Below are positions 33,248-41,900 of a DNA stretch of 64,000 nucleotides, piece after piece (the first letter of the stretch is position 1; every line of letters starts with the position of its first letter). Position numbers and translations under genes: made by a program. Source of the stretch: CAZNSX01 sp964575845 (GTDB lineage Bacteria; UBA8248; CAZNSX01); NCBI GenBank assembly GCA_964575845.1, contig CAZNSX010000010.1:1-64000 (forward strand), given 5' to 3'. The notes below the pieces were generated by a model. It had not been told where the DNA came from. It searched no databases and saw only the letters and a program-made list of their open reading frames with translations.

Positions 33248-34279
33248 ATGACCCGGGAGCGAATCCTCACCGGGAAGCCCATAGGCGCCGATGACGAGGC
33301 CTTCCAGCTGACACTGAGGCCTCGCTATCTGAGGGAATATATAGGACAGGAAGACCTCAGGGCCAAGCTCTCCATCTCCCTTGAGGCCGCCCGTGGGAGG
33401 GGGGAGCCCCTGGAGCACACCCTCCTTCACGGCCCCCCGGGGCTCGGGAAGACGACTCTCTCTTATATCATCGCCAACGAGATGGAAGGGAGGCTTTTCA
33501 CCAGCTCGGGTCCCGCGCTCCCAAGGTCCGGTGACCTCATGGGCATCCTCACAAACCTCGATACGGGTGATGTGCTCTTCATAGACGAGGTCCACAGGCT
33601 CCCTACGGTTGTGGAAGAATTCATCTATCCCGCCATGGAAGAGTTCAAGGTGGACTTCGTCGTGGATAGGGGCGCCTTTGCCAAAACCATAAACGTGCCC
33701 CTGAAGCGCTTCACCCTCATCGGGGCTACTACGCGGGCGGGGTTCCTTTCGCCCGCCCTGAGGGCGCGCTTCGGCATAATCTATCACGTGGACTTCTACT
33801 CCATAGAGGAGATAGAAAAAATTCTTCTTCGCTCAGCGCACCTCCTCGATGTTTCTATCGAGGAGAAAGCGGTCCGGGAGATCGCCCGCCGCTCCCGAGG
33901 TACACCCCGCATCGCCAATCGGCTTCTCAGGCGGGTGCGCGACTACGCCCAGGTGAAGGCTGACGGTCGGATAAGCCTTGAGGTGGCCCGCAGTGGCCTC
34001 ATCATGGAAGGGGTGGATGAGGAGGGCCTGGATGAGCTGGACAGAAAATTGCTACGGACCATCATAGATTTCTATGGGGGGGGGCCTGTCGGGGTAGAAG
34101 CTATCTCGGCCACCCTGAATGAGGAGGTGGACACTCTGGTGGACATGGTAGAGCCCCACCTCCTCAAGGAAGGCTTTCTCCGAAGAACCCCCAAGGGCCG
34201 CCAGGCAAGCCTCAGGGCTTATGAGCACCTGGGCATTGAGAGGAGGAACCCCGGAGCGCAGGAAGAACTCTGGCGCTGA
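33248..34279 (+). CDS. ruvB: Holliday junction branch migration ATPase RuvB
   Basis: This 343-residue AAA+ motor drives branch migration. It has the Walker A HGPPGLGKTT (about 61-70), Walker B LFIDEVHRL, the sensor region GATTRAG and a C-terminal winged helix. The first 30 residues include RPRYLREYIGQ, typical of RuvB. The start is ATG behind GGAG. After it the sequence turns AT-rich and the three-gene cassette begins 256 bases on. Confidence 0.96.
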   Translation: MTRERILTGKPIGADDEAFQLTLRPRYLREYIGQEDLRAKLSISLEAARGRGEPLEHTLLHGPPGLGKTTLSYIIANEMEGRLFTSSGPALPRSGDLMGILTNLDTGDVLFIDEVHRLPTVVEEFIYPAMEEFKVDFVVDRGAFAKTINVPLKRFTLIGATTRAGFLSPALRARFGIIYHVDFYSIEEIEKILLRSAHLLDVSIEEKAVREIARRSRGTPRIANRLLRRVRDYAQVKADGRISLEVARSGLIMEGVDEEGLDELDRKLLRTIIDFYGGGPVGVEAISATLNEEVDTLVDMVEPHLLKEGFLRRTPKGRQASLRAYEHLGIERRNPGAQEELWR

Positions 34280-34535
34280 GGGGTTCTTGATATTATTCTA
34301 ACCTCAATTGTTTGTTAGCTTTGGTTTCTGCTATACGCCAAGTTTTCTCTATCGCGAGTCGCATTCTATGTTATACTTTAACCCCTTGAGAAATTTGCTT
34401 AGGCGCTCTCGAATGATATGCAGTGGACAGTTCGGTAACCTATCCTATCAATGCACCTCCGAATCCAACTGTTCCACCCTATTATGTTTTTACTTTCGCA
34501 ACCCATGTTTTACGTTATTTTGAGGGAATAGGAAA

Positions 34536-35291
34536 ATGCAGCATGTATTGACCTCCCTTATCGTCAACTATCGAGCAACGCTCGCTTTTTTTCAAAACCG
34601 TGATAACGTTATGAAAAGATATCATCCGCAACCTTTTCCGCACTGGATGAGAGGAGGGCGACACTTCAACCTAATTGACTCAAGTCAACGTAGAGTCATC
34701 CGCTTTGATTATAACCGGTTAATCGTTAAGACAGAAGGACAGTCTACTCTTGATGTTTTTGAAGAATGTGTAAAGCTCTCTTACGATATGCTTAAAGATT
34801 TTGAGATAGCTGATATTTTTGCTATTCGGTTCAGAGGGATACAGGCAAAAGAAATGAAATCCAAACGAGTTGCGAGAGACGAATTTGCCAAGAGATTTCT
34901 CACAAATAAAGCACTTAATCCGCTCCCACAGGATGGGCTCACGGATTACGCGGTAACAATAGAGCGCACCGAACAGGTTGGACCTAATTTCGAGCCTGTT
35001 GGGTCAAAGGTTTCTAAGCGAATGTTCGTTGTCAACCAAAACCACCTACTGGGGCCTGTTGAGGGAAATGAAATCCAAGAAAGATGGCTTGAGTTTAAGG
35101 AATCCAGTGAACATGAATTATATAAATCTAAGGCTCAAGTTCCCAACTTTGCCCAAATAATAGTTACCACCTTGACACTCACACCCAAGAAAGGCTTAAG
35201 ACAAATGCCGGTAAGAACGATCCACTCCTTTCTTTCCCGGGCCAAGGAGGACTCTCTCAAGGCTTGGCAATTGACTCTGGGAGGGCTGTAA
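34536..35291 (+). CDS. Unknown protein 1 of an AT-rich three-gene cassette
   Basis: This 251-residue soluble protein has no confident family. The layout is a beta-rich N-terminal half (RVIRFDYNRLIVKTEG), then helices, a line like IADIFAIRFRGIQAKE, and a helical end (IHSFLSRAKEDSLKAWQL). It weakly recalls the sporadically distributed TIGR04255 proteins, where a similar RiGLRYinR-type strand and a final helix occur; I would not assign it without a profile search. The ATG at 34536 is preceded by AGGA. Base composition is much richer in A+T than the adjacent ruv genes. Its TAA overlaps the next ATG (TAATG), so the cassette is translationally coupled. Confidence 0.7.
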   Translation: MQHVLTSLIVNYRATLAFFQNRDNVMKRYHPQPFPHWMRGGRHFNLIDSSQRRVIRFDYNRLIVKTEGQSTLDVFEECVKLSYDMLKDFEIADIFAIRFRGIQAKEMKSKRVARDEFAKRFLTNKALNPLPQDGLTDYAVTIERTEQVGPNFEPVGSKVSKRMFVVNQNHLLGPVEGNEIQERWLEFKESSEHELYKSKAQVPNFAQIIVTTLTLTPKKGLRQMPVRTIHSFLSRAKEDSLKAWQLTLGGL

Positions 35292-35767
35292 TGGTTGCAA
35301 ATACTGCTGCTACTCTACCCGTAACTCTAAGCGCTCAAGAAAGCGATGTGCTTGGCAACTATAAGAGAAAACTCCAAACTAGATATGAGCAGAGGAAAGA
35401 GGATCTTACATATGATAGTCCGCATATAGGGCAAGAGGAATACTTGCCTCCCGAAGTAGAGCCGGGTATGTATCCTTCTTTAGAAGAAGTCCTTAATAGG
35501 GCTATTACCTTGCGGGAGAACAAATTATATTCGTTGATCATCAGGCCCGAGACCATAGAGCTTCTTGAAGAAATTCCCGAAAAGCTCCAGAGTCAACTAT
35601 ATCCTATCTGCCCGATTATATTTAGGTCGAATAATCACTTACATACGTTTGCGGAGCTGGTGAATGAAGACTTGATTGCTTTGGTTGATGGAAAAATTGT
35701 TCCTACGCCTTTGTGTAAGAGGATTATGAATACTGTTATCGAAAACTGGGAACATGGTCAATCCTGA
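35291..35767 (+). CDS. Unknown protein 2 of the three-gene cassette
   Basis: This 158-residue soluble protein is not recognised. The first 50 residues are polar and probably extended. The rest is predicted helix-strand with a pattern like MYPSLEEVLNRAITLRENKLYSL and a later segment on Pro/Ile (ICPIIFRSNN). No helix-turn-helix or catalytic motif is clear. It starts in the TAATG overlap with gene 1 and its end overlaps the start of gene 3 by 14 bases, so its job is likely tied to both. It could be an adaptor or immunity-like partner; that is inference from position. Confidence 0.65.
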   Translation: MVANTAATLPVTLSAQESDVLGNYKRKLQTRYEQRKEDLTYDSPHIGQEEYLPPEVEPGMYPSLEEVLNRAITLRENKLYSLIIRPETIELLEEIPEKLQSQLYPICPIIFRSNNHLHTFAELVNEDLIALVDGKIVPTPLCKRIMNTVIENWEHGQS

Positions 35768-36272
35768 ATACAAAAAGCGCCTATTACAACGACGTGCTGA
35801 GGTGGCAAGGACCCCCTTTGTAATCTTGGTTTGGGGACCGGGGGAGAAATCTGAGTCTTTAGCAAGTAAAAAGCGACGCCATGTAAGAAATTCTCTCGCC
35901 TGCCATTTCGGAAGTGAGAGTGTGTACTTCAGCGAGAACCACGACCTACAAGAATATAGAGAGATATGGGGTGATTATGCCAAGGAGTTTTATGAAGCAT
36001 TAGAGGCGGATGCTATCGTCGCCATCGCAGAATCCATTGGATCGATCACAGAACTCGCTTCTTACCAAGAAGATATTGCCGGAAAATGCATTGTCTTTGT
36101 GGAAAAGAGAGCGCCACATGAGCAGGGATTCGCGGCTCAGGCATATGCCTCATTGAGGGTTGAACCGATTGAAATTGAGGAATGGCAATCCTGTGAAAGG
36201 ATTTGTCGATTAGCTCGCCAATTTGCAGAAACCCTGCTTGTAAAGAAGTATAGATCAGCGAGAGCTCGCTAA
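35754..36272 (+). CDS. Putative NDT/TIR-like effector, protein 3 of the cassette
   Basis: This 172-residue protein has the outline of the nucleoside 2-deoxyribosyltransferase/TIR-like Rossmann group. A first strand FVILVWGPG is followed by a basic helix (SKKRRHVRNSL). Next come an acidic stretch around residue 60-75, and the key block ADAIVAIAESIGSITELASYQ, where the Glu after GSI would be the catalytic residue. Strand CIVFVEKRAP and a final helix complete it. Such folds hydrolyse nucleotides or NAD in several antiphage systems. No catalytic assay is implied; the fold call is by eye. It overlaps gene 2 by 14 bases and closes the cassette. Confidence 0.65.
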   Translation: MVNPEYKKRLLQRRAEVARTPFVILVWGPGEKSESLASKKRRHVRNSLACHFGSESVYFSENHDLQEYREIWGDYAKEFYEALEADAIVAIAESIGSITELASYQEDIAGKCIVFVEKRAPHEQGFAAQAYASLRVEPIEIEEWQSCERICRLARQFAETLLVKKYRSARAR

Positions 36273-36623
36273 TAATCCATAGGGTTATTGTCCTAATAAT
36301 GGACGCAAAAAATATTGTGCCATATGGTTGGCTTACTCGAAAGCGCTACTAAGAATATGTGGTATGAAATTATTCAGCCAATAGAATACTTTTCTTTAGG
36401 ATATGAGTGGTGAGCTCGCGAAATTTCCCTTCAAATACTCCACTATCTCGACAGCTATGTAGTTTTCTCATAGAAATCATAGCGACAGGGAAGCGAATTC
36501 GCGAGTAAAACTTGCGTATTCTCCCGGCCAAGAAAGGTAGTTTACTCAAGAGCAATCGATGCCCTCATATGAGTTCAACTGATGTTGGGAGCGAATTTGT
36601 AAGGTTAATCGCAATTAGTTGCC
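36273..36623. other. 351-bp AT-rich intergenic region, no gene seen
   Basis: Composition resembles the cassette before it. A frame of 61 codons on the minus strand has no ribosome-binding site and no family pattern. No inverted repeats typical of insertion-sequence ends were found. It probably marks the right part of the acquired segment. Confidence 0.5.
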
Positions 36624-36845
36624 ATGGGAGCTTTTGGCACAGTAGCCGGTTTTCTCATCGTCCTGGGCCTCCTCCTGGTTGGAGGGGGGCTTTCCTTGCT
36701 TTATTACCCCCATATTCCCTTCTTCGGCCGGCTTCCCGGGGACCTGACTTTCAGGTGGGGGAAGGTAACCTTCATCTTCCCGCTCGCCAGCTCCCTTCTG
36801 GTAAGCTTCCTTCTCTCCCTGCTCTTCTTCCTCAGGAGAAGATGA
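36624..36845 (+). CDS. DUF2905 family small membrane protein
   Basis: This 73-residue protein has two membrane helices (about 5-26 and 47-69) around a conserved middle, IPFFGRLPGDLTFRWG, which is typical of DUF2905. It ends in three arginines. The family is often found between ruvB and spoIID/queA, as would be expected here if the flanking inserted segments were removed. Its last 24 bases and the following bases resemble the sequence just before spoIID at 42342-42379. Confidence 0.85.
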   Translation: MGAFGTVAGFLIVLGLLLVGGGLSLLYYPHIPFFGRLPGDLTFRWGKVTFIFPLASSLLVSFLLSLLFFLRRR

Positions 36846-36854
36846 GCAGGCTCC
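36817..36854. repeat. Imperfect direct repeat, copy A (end of DUF2905 gene)
   Basis: The stretch ending in AGGAGAAGATGAG plus GCTCC matches the one at 42342-42379 at about 33 of 38 positions by eye. In both places the codons for two Arg and a TGA overlap an ATG. The pair brackets the ABC transporter-peptidase block on the opposite strand. Confidence 0.6.
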
Positions 36855-36876
36855 CCGCGCAATCGAGCTCTTCCCC

Positions 36877-38104
36877 TTAAGCTATTGCGTACTCGTACAG
36901 GAAGGCCGCCGCCCACTTCTCGTTGAGCCGGAGCCCCTCGACCGTGAAGTACTCGTTCGCCTGGTGGAAGTTGTAGCCCCGGCCGAGGCCGCCCGTCACG
37001 ACCGGGAGGCCGAACTTGGGTCCCTCGAGCGCCGAGCGGAGACCGTTGACAGCGGGACCAGATGGCAGGGGGACGGCTTTTAGGTTGAACTTCTCCGTTG
37101 TCCTGATGACGGCCTGGGCGAGCGGTGTCGTGACGCTGGTCCTCTCCGGGTTGAAGCCGCGGAACTTATTTATCTCCACCTCTTTGAACCCGCGGGCATC
37201 GAGGTGCTTCCGGAGCTTCCTCGTGATGTCCTCATGGTCCTGGTTCGGCACGAGCCTTATATCCATCTTTGCAAACGCGCTGCCCGGGAAAAAAGTCTTA
37301 ACGTAGGGCCCCGTCCAGCCCGCGTTGAACCCGTCTATGTTAACGATGGGGCTGCAGTAATAGTCTTGGAGGAGAGCCTTGCCCGGCCGCCCCCGTTTGA
37401 ACTCGGCGATCCCGAGCGTCTCCTTCATGTGCTCTTCCTTGAAGTTGGCCTCAACTTCGCCCATGAGCCTCTTCTCCTCGTCCGTGAGCGGCCGGACGTC
37501 GTCATAGAACCCGTCGATCAAAATCTTCCCCTCCGGGCTCTGGAGGGTGCTCAGCGCCCACACGAGCCTCCAGGCGGGCGCGTCCACCCAGGCCTCATCC
37601 GCGGCGAAGAGGCCGCGCTTGACGGGTCCCCCCCAGTCTCCCCCCTTGACCCTGAGCTCGAAAGTAATGACCCCCTTCGTTCCCAGCCGGAAGTTGTGGT
37701 CGCCTTTGGGGCCCACCTGGCCGAAGTTGGGGCCCAGGACGCCGTCGGCTTTTTTCAGCTCGTTCTGGTATGCGTCCAGGAACTGGTCGATGTTGATGCT
37801 CATGAGCTCCTCTTCACCCTCGAAGACAAAGATGATGTTCACCGGGATATCACCCGTGACCTCAAGAACCGACTTGAGCGCGTTGACCATCCCTATAATC
37901 GGCCCCCGCTGGTTGCGGGCCCCCCGCGCCATGACGATCTTCCCCCACTCGGGCGGAAGGCCGTTCTCCTCGNNNNNNNNNNNNNNNNNNNNNNNNNNNN
38001 NNNNNNNNNNNNNNNNNNNNNNNNNNNNNNNNNNNNNNNNNNNNNNNNNNNNNNNNNNNNNNNNNNNNNNNNATGTGGTCGAATATCTTCTGGTATTCCT
38101 TCAT
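36877..38104 (-). CDS. M20-family metallopeptidase, interrupted by assembly gap
   Basis: The start (MKEYQKIFDH) lies before a run of 100 N and the rest of the protein after it. The visible 360 or so residues include FVFEGEEELMS, whose adjacent glutamates are the catalytic base and a zinc ligand of M20 peptidases. A dimerisation domain (KGVITFELRVKGGDWGG) and the C-terminal zinc-binding region with FHQANEYF follow. The H-x-D zinc motif must lie in the gap. The two ends are not in the same frame if the gap is really 100 bases, so the true gap length differs. It is the last gene of the ABC importer operon. Relatives are dipeptidases and deacylases. Confidence 0.8.
37973..38072. other. Assembly gap of 100 N
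   Basis: Exactly 100 undetermined bases, a standard placeholder for a scaffold join of unknown size. It removes the N-terminal catalytic part of the M20 peptidase. Confidence 0.98.
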
Positions 38105-38205
38105 TATTTCAGCCTCCTGGGTATTAGTAGCATGCGATCCCAGACTATCGAATTTTAATATGCCCGGCTCAAGCGCGGGGAAGGTGACACCGGCCAGGGG
38201 TCAAT

Positions 38206-39021
38206 TCAATATTTCTGTTCTCTGAGGGCCTCTGTCTTTCGCATCGCGAAGTACCAGGGGACCATAAATCGCCCCAGGGCCGTCACGATCGTGAAAAACC
38301 CGAAGCCCATCGTCGCGAGCAACACGACGGTGGCAAAGAGAAGCGGGGAATCGCTGATGGCTTCAGCATGTATGACGAGGTACCCGAGCCCTTTGTCAGA
38401 GCTTATCCACTCGGCCACAACAGCCGCTAGAACTGAACGTATTACGGCGAGCCTGAGACCGTCGAGCAGAAACGGCAGCGAGTTGGGAATTCTGAGCTTA
38501 ATGAAAACCTGAAGCTTGCTCGGCCGCATGCAGGTCATCATGTCGAGCATTTCCTGGTCCACCGACCGCAGCCCGGTCACCATTGAAATGAATATCGGGA
38601 AAAACGCCATCATGAAGACAATCAGGACCCTGGAGGTCATCCCAAAGCCGAACCAAACGAGCAGCAGAGGGGCGATGGAGATTTTCGGGACGGACTGAGA
38701 GAAAACCATGAACGGCATCACGGCCCTGCCGAGGGTCGCGGACCAGATGGTCAGGACGGCCAGGAGCACCCCCACGGGGATGCTGAGCAGGAACCCCGCG
38801 ATCGACTCGTAGAGCGAGGGTTTCGCGTTTGAGAAGATAAACGCTGCATTCTTAGCGAAGCTTTCGAGGATGTCCAGGGGGGCGGGCAGAAGGTATATCG
38901 GCATATTGGCAATCTGGACGAAGCCCTGCCAGAGAACAAGAAAAACCAGAATCGAAAAGAGGGGGTAGGCTGCCTGTTTGAGCCTCTCCCCGCTCCCGTC
39001 TTTCAGTTGAGAACCAGCCAT
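38206..39021 (-). CDS. ABC transporter permease 1 (SsuC/TauC/ThiX type)
   Basis: This 271-residue inner-membrane permease has six predicted helices. The cytoplasmic coupling region is LRSVDQEMLDMMTCMRPS, with the typical line FIKLRIPNSLPFLLDGLRLA; together they form the EAA motif of the nitrate/sulfonate/taurine class. The ATG at 39021 gives the usual family N-terminus. It is the second permease of the operon, after the ATPase gene. Two different permeases imply a heterodimeric channel. Confidence 0.88.
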   Translation of the reverse strand: MAGSQLKDGSGERLKQAAYPLFSILVFLVLWQGFVQIANMPIYLLPAPLDILESFAKNAAFIFSNAKPSLYESIAGFLLSIPVGVLLAVLTIWSATLGRAVMPFMVFSQSVPKISIAPLLLVWFGFGMTSRVLIVFMMAFFPIFISMVTGLRSVDQEMLDMMTCMRPSKLQVFIKLRIPNSLPFLLDGLRLAVIRSVLAAVVAEWISSDKGLGYLVIHAEAISDSPLLFATVVLLATMGFGFFTIVTALGRFMVPWYFAMRKTEALREQKY

Positions 39022-39133
39022 GTTCAAAATTCCACTGGGGCAGAGGTTCAGAATCACTCCACCCGCCGCCCGCCGAAAAGGTCAAACTGTCACCGCCAGC
39101 CCCCAAACCCCCCCGGGGCTCCAGAAGGGCGCA

Positions 39134-39913
39134 CTACCGCATATCACCCTCCATCTTATGGGAATGCATAAGCACCCGGAGTTCGCCGGTGACGTCGCTG
39201 AACTCGGGCAACTGTATCGTGCTGAGCTTCCTCGGCCTGGGGAAGCCGATCGAAATATCCTTCACGATGTTTCCGGGGCGCGGCGACATGAGCAGCACCC
39301 TGTCCGAGAGGAAGACGGCCTCCTGGATGTTGTGGGTAATGAAGATCACCGTCTTCTTCCGCTCCAGCCAGATTCGCTGAAGCTCGAGGTTCATCTTCTC
39401 ACGGGTAAGAGCGTCGAGCGCAGCGAAGGGCTCATCCATGAGAAGCAGCGGCGGGTCGTGGATGAGCGCCCGACAGAGCGATACCCGCTGAGCCATCCCC
39501 CCCGAAAGCTGATAGGGATATTTATTTTCGAAACCCGAGAGGCCCACCAGGTTGATGAGCTCCCGGGCGATCTCGACATATCTCTTTTTGTCGAGCCTTC
39601 GCACCTCGACCTGGATCATGATGTTCTCGAGTGCGGTCCGCCAGTTCATGAGGATTGCGTTCTGGAATACCATGCCTATGTTGGTGTTGGGGCCGTCGAC
39701 CGGAATGTCGTTGACTTTGACCGTGCCACTCGACGGTGGCATGAGGCCGGCGATGAGTTTGAGAAGCGTCGATTTGCCACACCCGCTCGGGCCGATAATG
39801 GACACGAATTCGGCCTCCCGCGCTTCGAAGGTGACTCCGTCGAGTGCATGGACGGGTCCCTCGACGGTCAAGAAAGTCATGCCAAGCCGGTCGACCTCAA
39901 TTGCACGCTTCAT
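39134..39913 (-). CDS. ABC transporter ATP-binding protein (SsuB/TauB type)
   Basis: This 259-residue ATPase has Walker A GPSGCGKST (about 38-46), the signature LSGGMAQRVSL and Walker B LLLMDEPFAALD, with the switch His in FITHNIQEA. It belongs to the nitrate/sulfonate/taurine class. The signature has GMAQR where most have GMRQR. It starts about 34 bases after the first permease gene and powers that transporter. Confidence 0.92.
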   Translation of the reverse strand: MKRAIEVDRLGMTFLTVEGPVHALDGVTFEAREAEFVSIIGPSGCGKSTLLKLIAGLMPPSSGTVKVNDIPVDGPNTNIGMVFQNAILMNWRTALENIMIQVEVRRLDKKRYVEIARELINLVGLSGFENKYPYQLSGGMAQRVSLCRALIHDPPLLLMDEPFAALDALTREKMNLELQRIWLERKKTVIFITHNIQEAVFLSDRVLLMSPRPGNIVKDISIGFPRPRKLSTIQLPEFSDVTGELRVLMHSHKMEGDMR

Positions 39914-39947
39914 CTCAGGCACCCTAAGACTCTTGTGGTGTCGCGCC

Positions 39948-40748
39948 CTACCCGACGTCGCGCACGAACTCCTGCTTTCTCATCGCGACGTGCCAGTAGA
40001 GCACAATTTTCTCCACGTAAACGATGGAATAGAACAGCCCCGCTCCCATCGCGGTTAAGAGCAATATGCAGCCGAAGAGTATTTCCGTATCCATCTCGCT
40101 TATCCCATACACGATGACGTGCCCCAGCCCGAAATCGGCTCCGACGATCTCGGCCACCACTGCACCGACGACGGAGAGGAGCGCCGCGAGTTTCATCCCG
40201 TCGAAGATGTAGGGGAGCGAGGCCGGCAGCCTCACCTTTCGGAATATGTCGTAGGTGCTGGCTGACATCGACCGCATGAGGTCGAGCATTTCAGGCTCAA
40301 CGGACCTCAGCCCGCTTATAGTCAGGACCGTGAGCTGGAAGAAGCCTATGATGAAGACGACTATGATCTTCGGCAGTATCCCTATTCCGAACCAGATTAT
40401 AAGAATCGGCACGACGGCGAGCATGGGAGTGGTCTGTGTGAAGATTAGAAGCGGCATGATGGCCCGTTCGAGCGTCCGGAACCAGACGATGAGTATCGAG
40501 AATGGCACCGCGATCAGAATGCAAAATCCGAAGCCCAGAAGCGCCTCAGAGGCCGTTGCTTTTATGTCAGTTGCCAGCAGGGGGCTTTCTGTGACCAACC
40601 TTGAAAACATCTGAAGCGGGGTGGGAATCAGGTAGTTCGGGATCTTGAGAGCGATGACGGCCGTCTGCCACGCAACAAGGAACAAGGCCAGCATAAATAT
40701 GGTGTAAACGTAATCGGGGAACCTGCCGTCCCGACCTCTCCCTCTCAT
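39948..40748 (-). CDS. ABC transporter permease 2 (SsuC/TauC/ThiX type)
   Basis: This 266-residue membrane protein has six helices and the EAA region LRSVEPEMLDLMRSMSAS followed by FRKVRLPASLPYIFDGMKLA. It is similar in layout to the permease at 38206 but clearly diverged, so this is an old duplication. The ATG at 40748 has GGAG at six bases. It lies between the binding-protein gene and the ATPase gene. Confidence 0.88.
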   Translation of the reverse strand: MRGRGRDGRFPDYVYTIFMLALFLVAWQTAVIALKIPNYLIPTPLQMFSRLVTESPLLATDIKATASEALLGFGFCILIAVPFSILIVWFRTLERAIMPLLIFTQTTPMLAVVPILIIWFGIGILPKIIVVFIIGFFQLTVLTISGLRSVEPEMLDLMRSMSASTYDIFRKVRLPASLPYIFDGMKLAALLSVVGAVVAEIVGADFGLGHVIVYGISEMDTEILFGCILLLTAMGAGLFYSIVYVEKIVLYWHVAMRKQEFVRDVG

Positions 40749-40847
40749 GAATTCTCCAGCCTCAATCCTGTGAGCCACGGTGAAGCGGCCCCCACCCTCC
40801 GAGGCCCGGTGGGGGCCGCGTAATCAGAGTCGCACCTATTCTACCTT

Positions 40848-41900
40848 CTACTGCTTCCAGTTTATCCCCGGGTTGAACTCATTGGTGTAGTATTTTTCGT
40901 GGGAGAGCTTCTTATCTATCCACTTGACCATCATCAGCACATCGAGCGCCTTCTCCCAATGCTTATCGTAAATCCAGCCGATGGGTTTGTCTTTGGTCTC
41001 CGGCGTGGAAAAGAGCTCTAGCGAGAGCTTCAGGTTTTCAGTGAGTATCTTCTCTTTTCCCCTAGCCCTCGGCACGTACTTCGCCATGGCCGCGACGGCC
41101 GCCCCGGGGTCTTCCCGTGCATCTCGCAATCCCTTGGCCGTGGCCCTGAGGAATCTTCTGATAAGTTCCGGCTTCTCCTTTATGGTTTTAAGATTCGTTA
41201 TCACGCCGTTTGAGGGCACGTTGACCCCCATATCCGCGTACTTCAGGTAATGGAGCTTCGCACCCTTGCTCCCGAGAAGCGGAAGAATGGTGGTGTAGAA
41301 ATGAAGGAGTCCGTCCACCTTCCCCTGAAGGAACAGGGTGTTGGCCATGTCGAACGGGGCATGGACGATCGTCAGCTGATCCCTACTGATATTCTGAACC
41401 TCAAGGACGGCGTAAAACATTGTCTCCTGGTTCGACTGGGGCGAAACGGCAAACTTCTTTCCGATCAAATCCTTCGCCGTCTTGATCGGCTTATCCGCGT
41501 GCGAAATGACCGCCTGGGGGCTCATCTGATAAAGGCCGAAGATCCCCTTCACAGGGACGCCCTGGTTTATCGCCGGGGCCATGCTCTCGTAGCCGGCGTG
41601 GCCGAAAATGCCTGCATCCGCCGCTCCCACGAGTTTTACCGTGCGGGGCGACCCCTTGCCTCCGAGAGCGTCGAGCTTGAGGCCCTCCTCGGCATAGTAG
41701 CCCCTATCTTCTGTCAAATAATAGATCGCGTGGGGTCCCGACGCCTTGAACCACGAGAACCTGACCGTGACCTTCTCTAGCTCCTTGGCCTCCAGCGGCG
41801 AGGAAAGGCCAACCAGAAACACGGCCGCCGCTGCACAAACGGCCATCGCGACGGCAAAAAACTTAAAGATTCTGCCAGACCGTCCTCTCTTGCTGCTCAT
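40848..41900 (-). CDS. ABC transporter substrate-binding protein (NMT1/ThiY-like)
   Basis: This 350-residue secreted periplasmic protein has a signal peptide (about 1-38, ending near PLEAKE). The mature part matches the NMT1/THI5-like fold: VRFSWFKASGPHAIYYLTEDRGYY, then a GGKGSPRTVKLVGA loop. This family binds sulfonates, taurine, nitrate, or pyrimidines such as the thiamine precursor; the ligand cannot be told. It is the first gene of the five-gene operon ending in the M20 peptidase. The start has AAGGAGGGG upstream. Confidence 0.88.
   Translation of the reverse strand: MSSKRGRSGRIFKFFAVAMAVCAAAAVFLVGLSSPLEAKELEKVTVRFSWFKASGPHAIYYLTEDRGYYAEEGLKLDALGGKGSPRTVKLVGAADAGIFGHAGYESMAPAINQGVPVKGIFGLYQMSPQAVISHADKPIKTAKDLIGKKFAVSPQSNQETMFYAVLEVQNISRDQLTIVHAPFDMANTLFLQGKVDGLLHFYTTILPLLGSKGAKLHYLKYADMGVNVPSNGVITNLKTIKEKPELIRRFLRATAKGLRDAREDPGAAVAAMAKYVPRARGKEKILTENLKLSLELFSTPETKDKPIGWIYDKHWEKALDVLMMVKWIDKKLSHEKYYTNEFNPGINWKQ

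Noticed and set aside
34308..34523. Short frame of 71 codons before the three-gene cassette
   Set aside because: No ribosome-binding site; Cys/Ser/Phe-rich translation looks like noncoding AT-rich DNA.
36370..36555. Minus-strand frame of 61 codons
   Set aside because: No ribosome-binding site or family pattern.
37204..38127. Plus-strand open frame crossing the N run
   Set aside because: Depends on undetermined bases and is antisense to the M20 peptidase.
39020..40117. Plus-strand open frame of 365 codons over the importer genes
   Set aside because: Antisense to the ATPase and permease genes.
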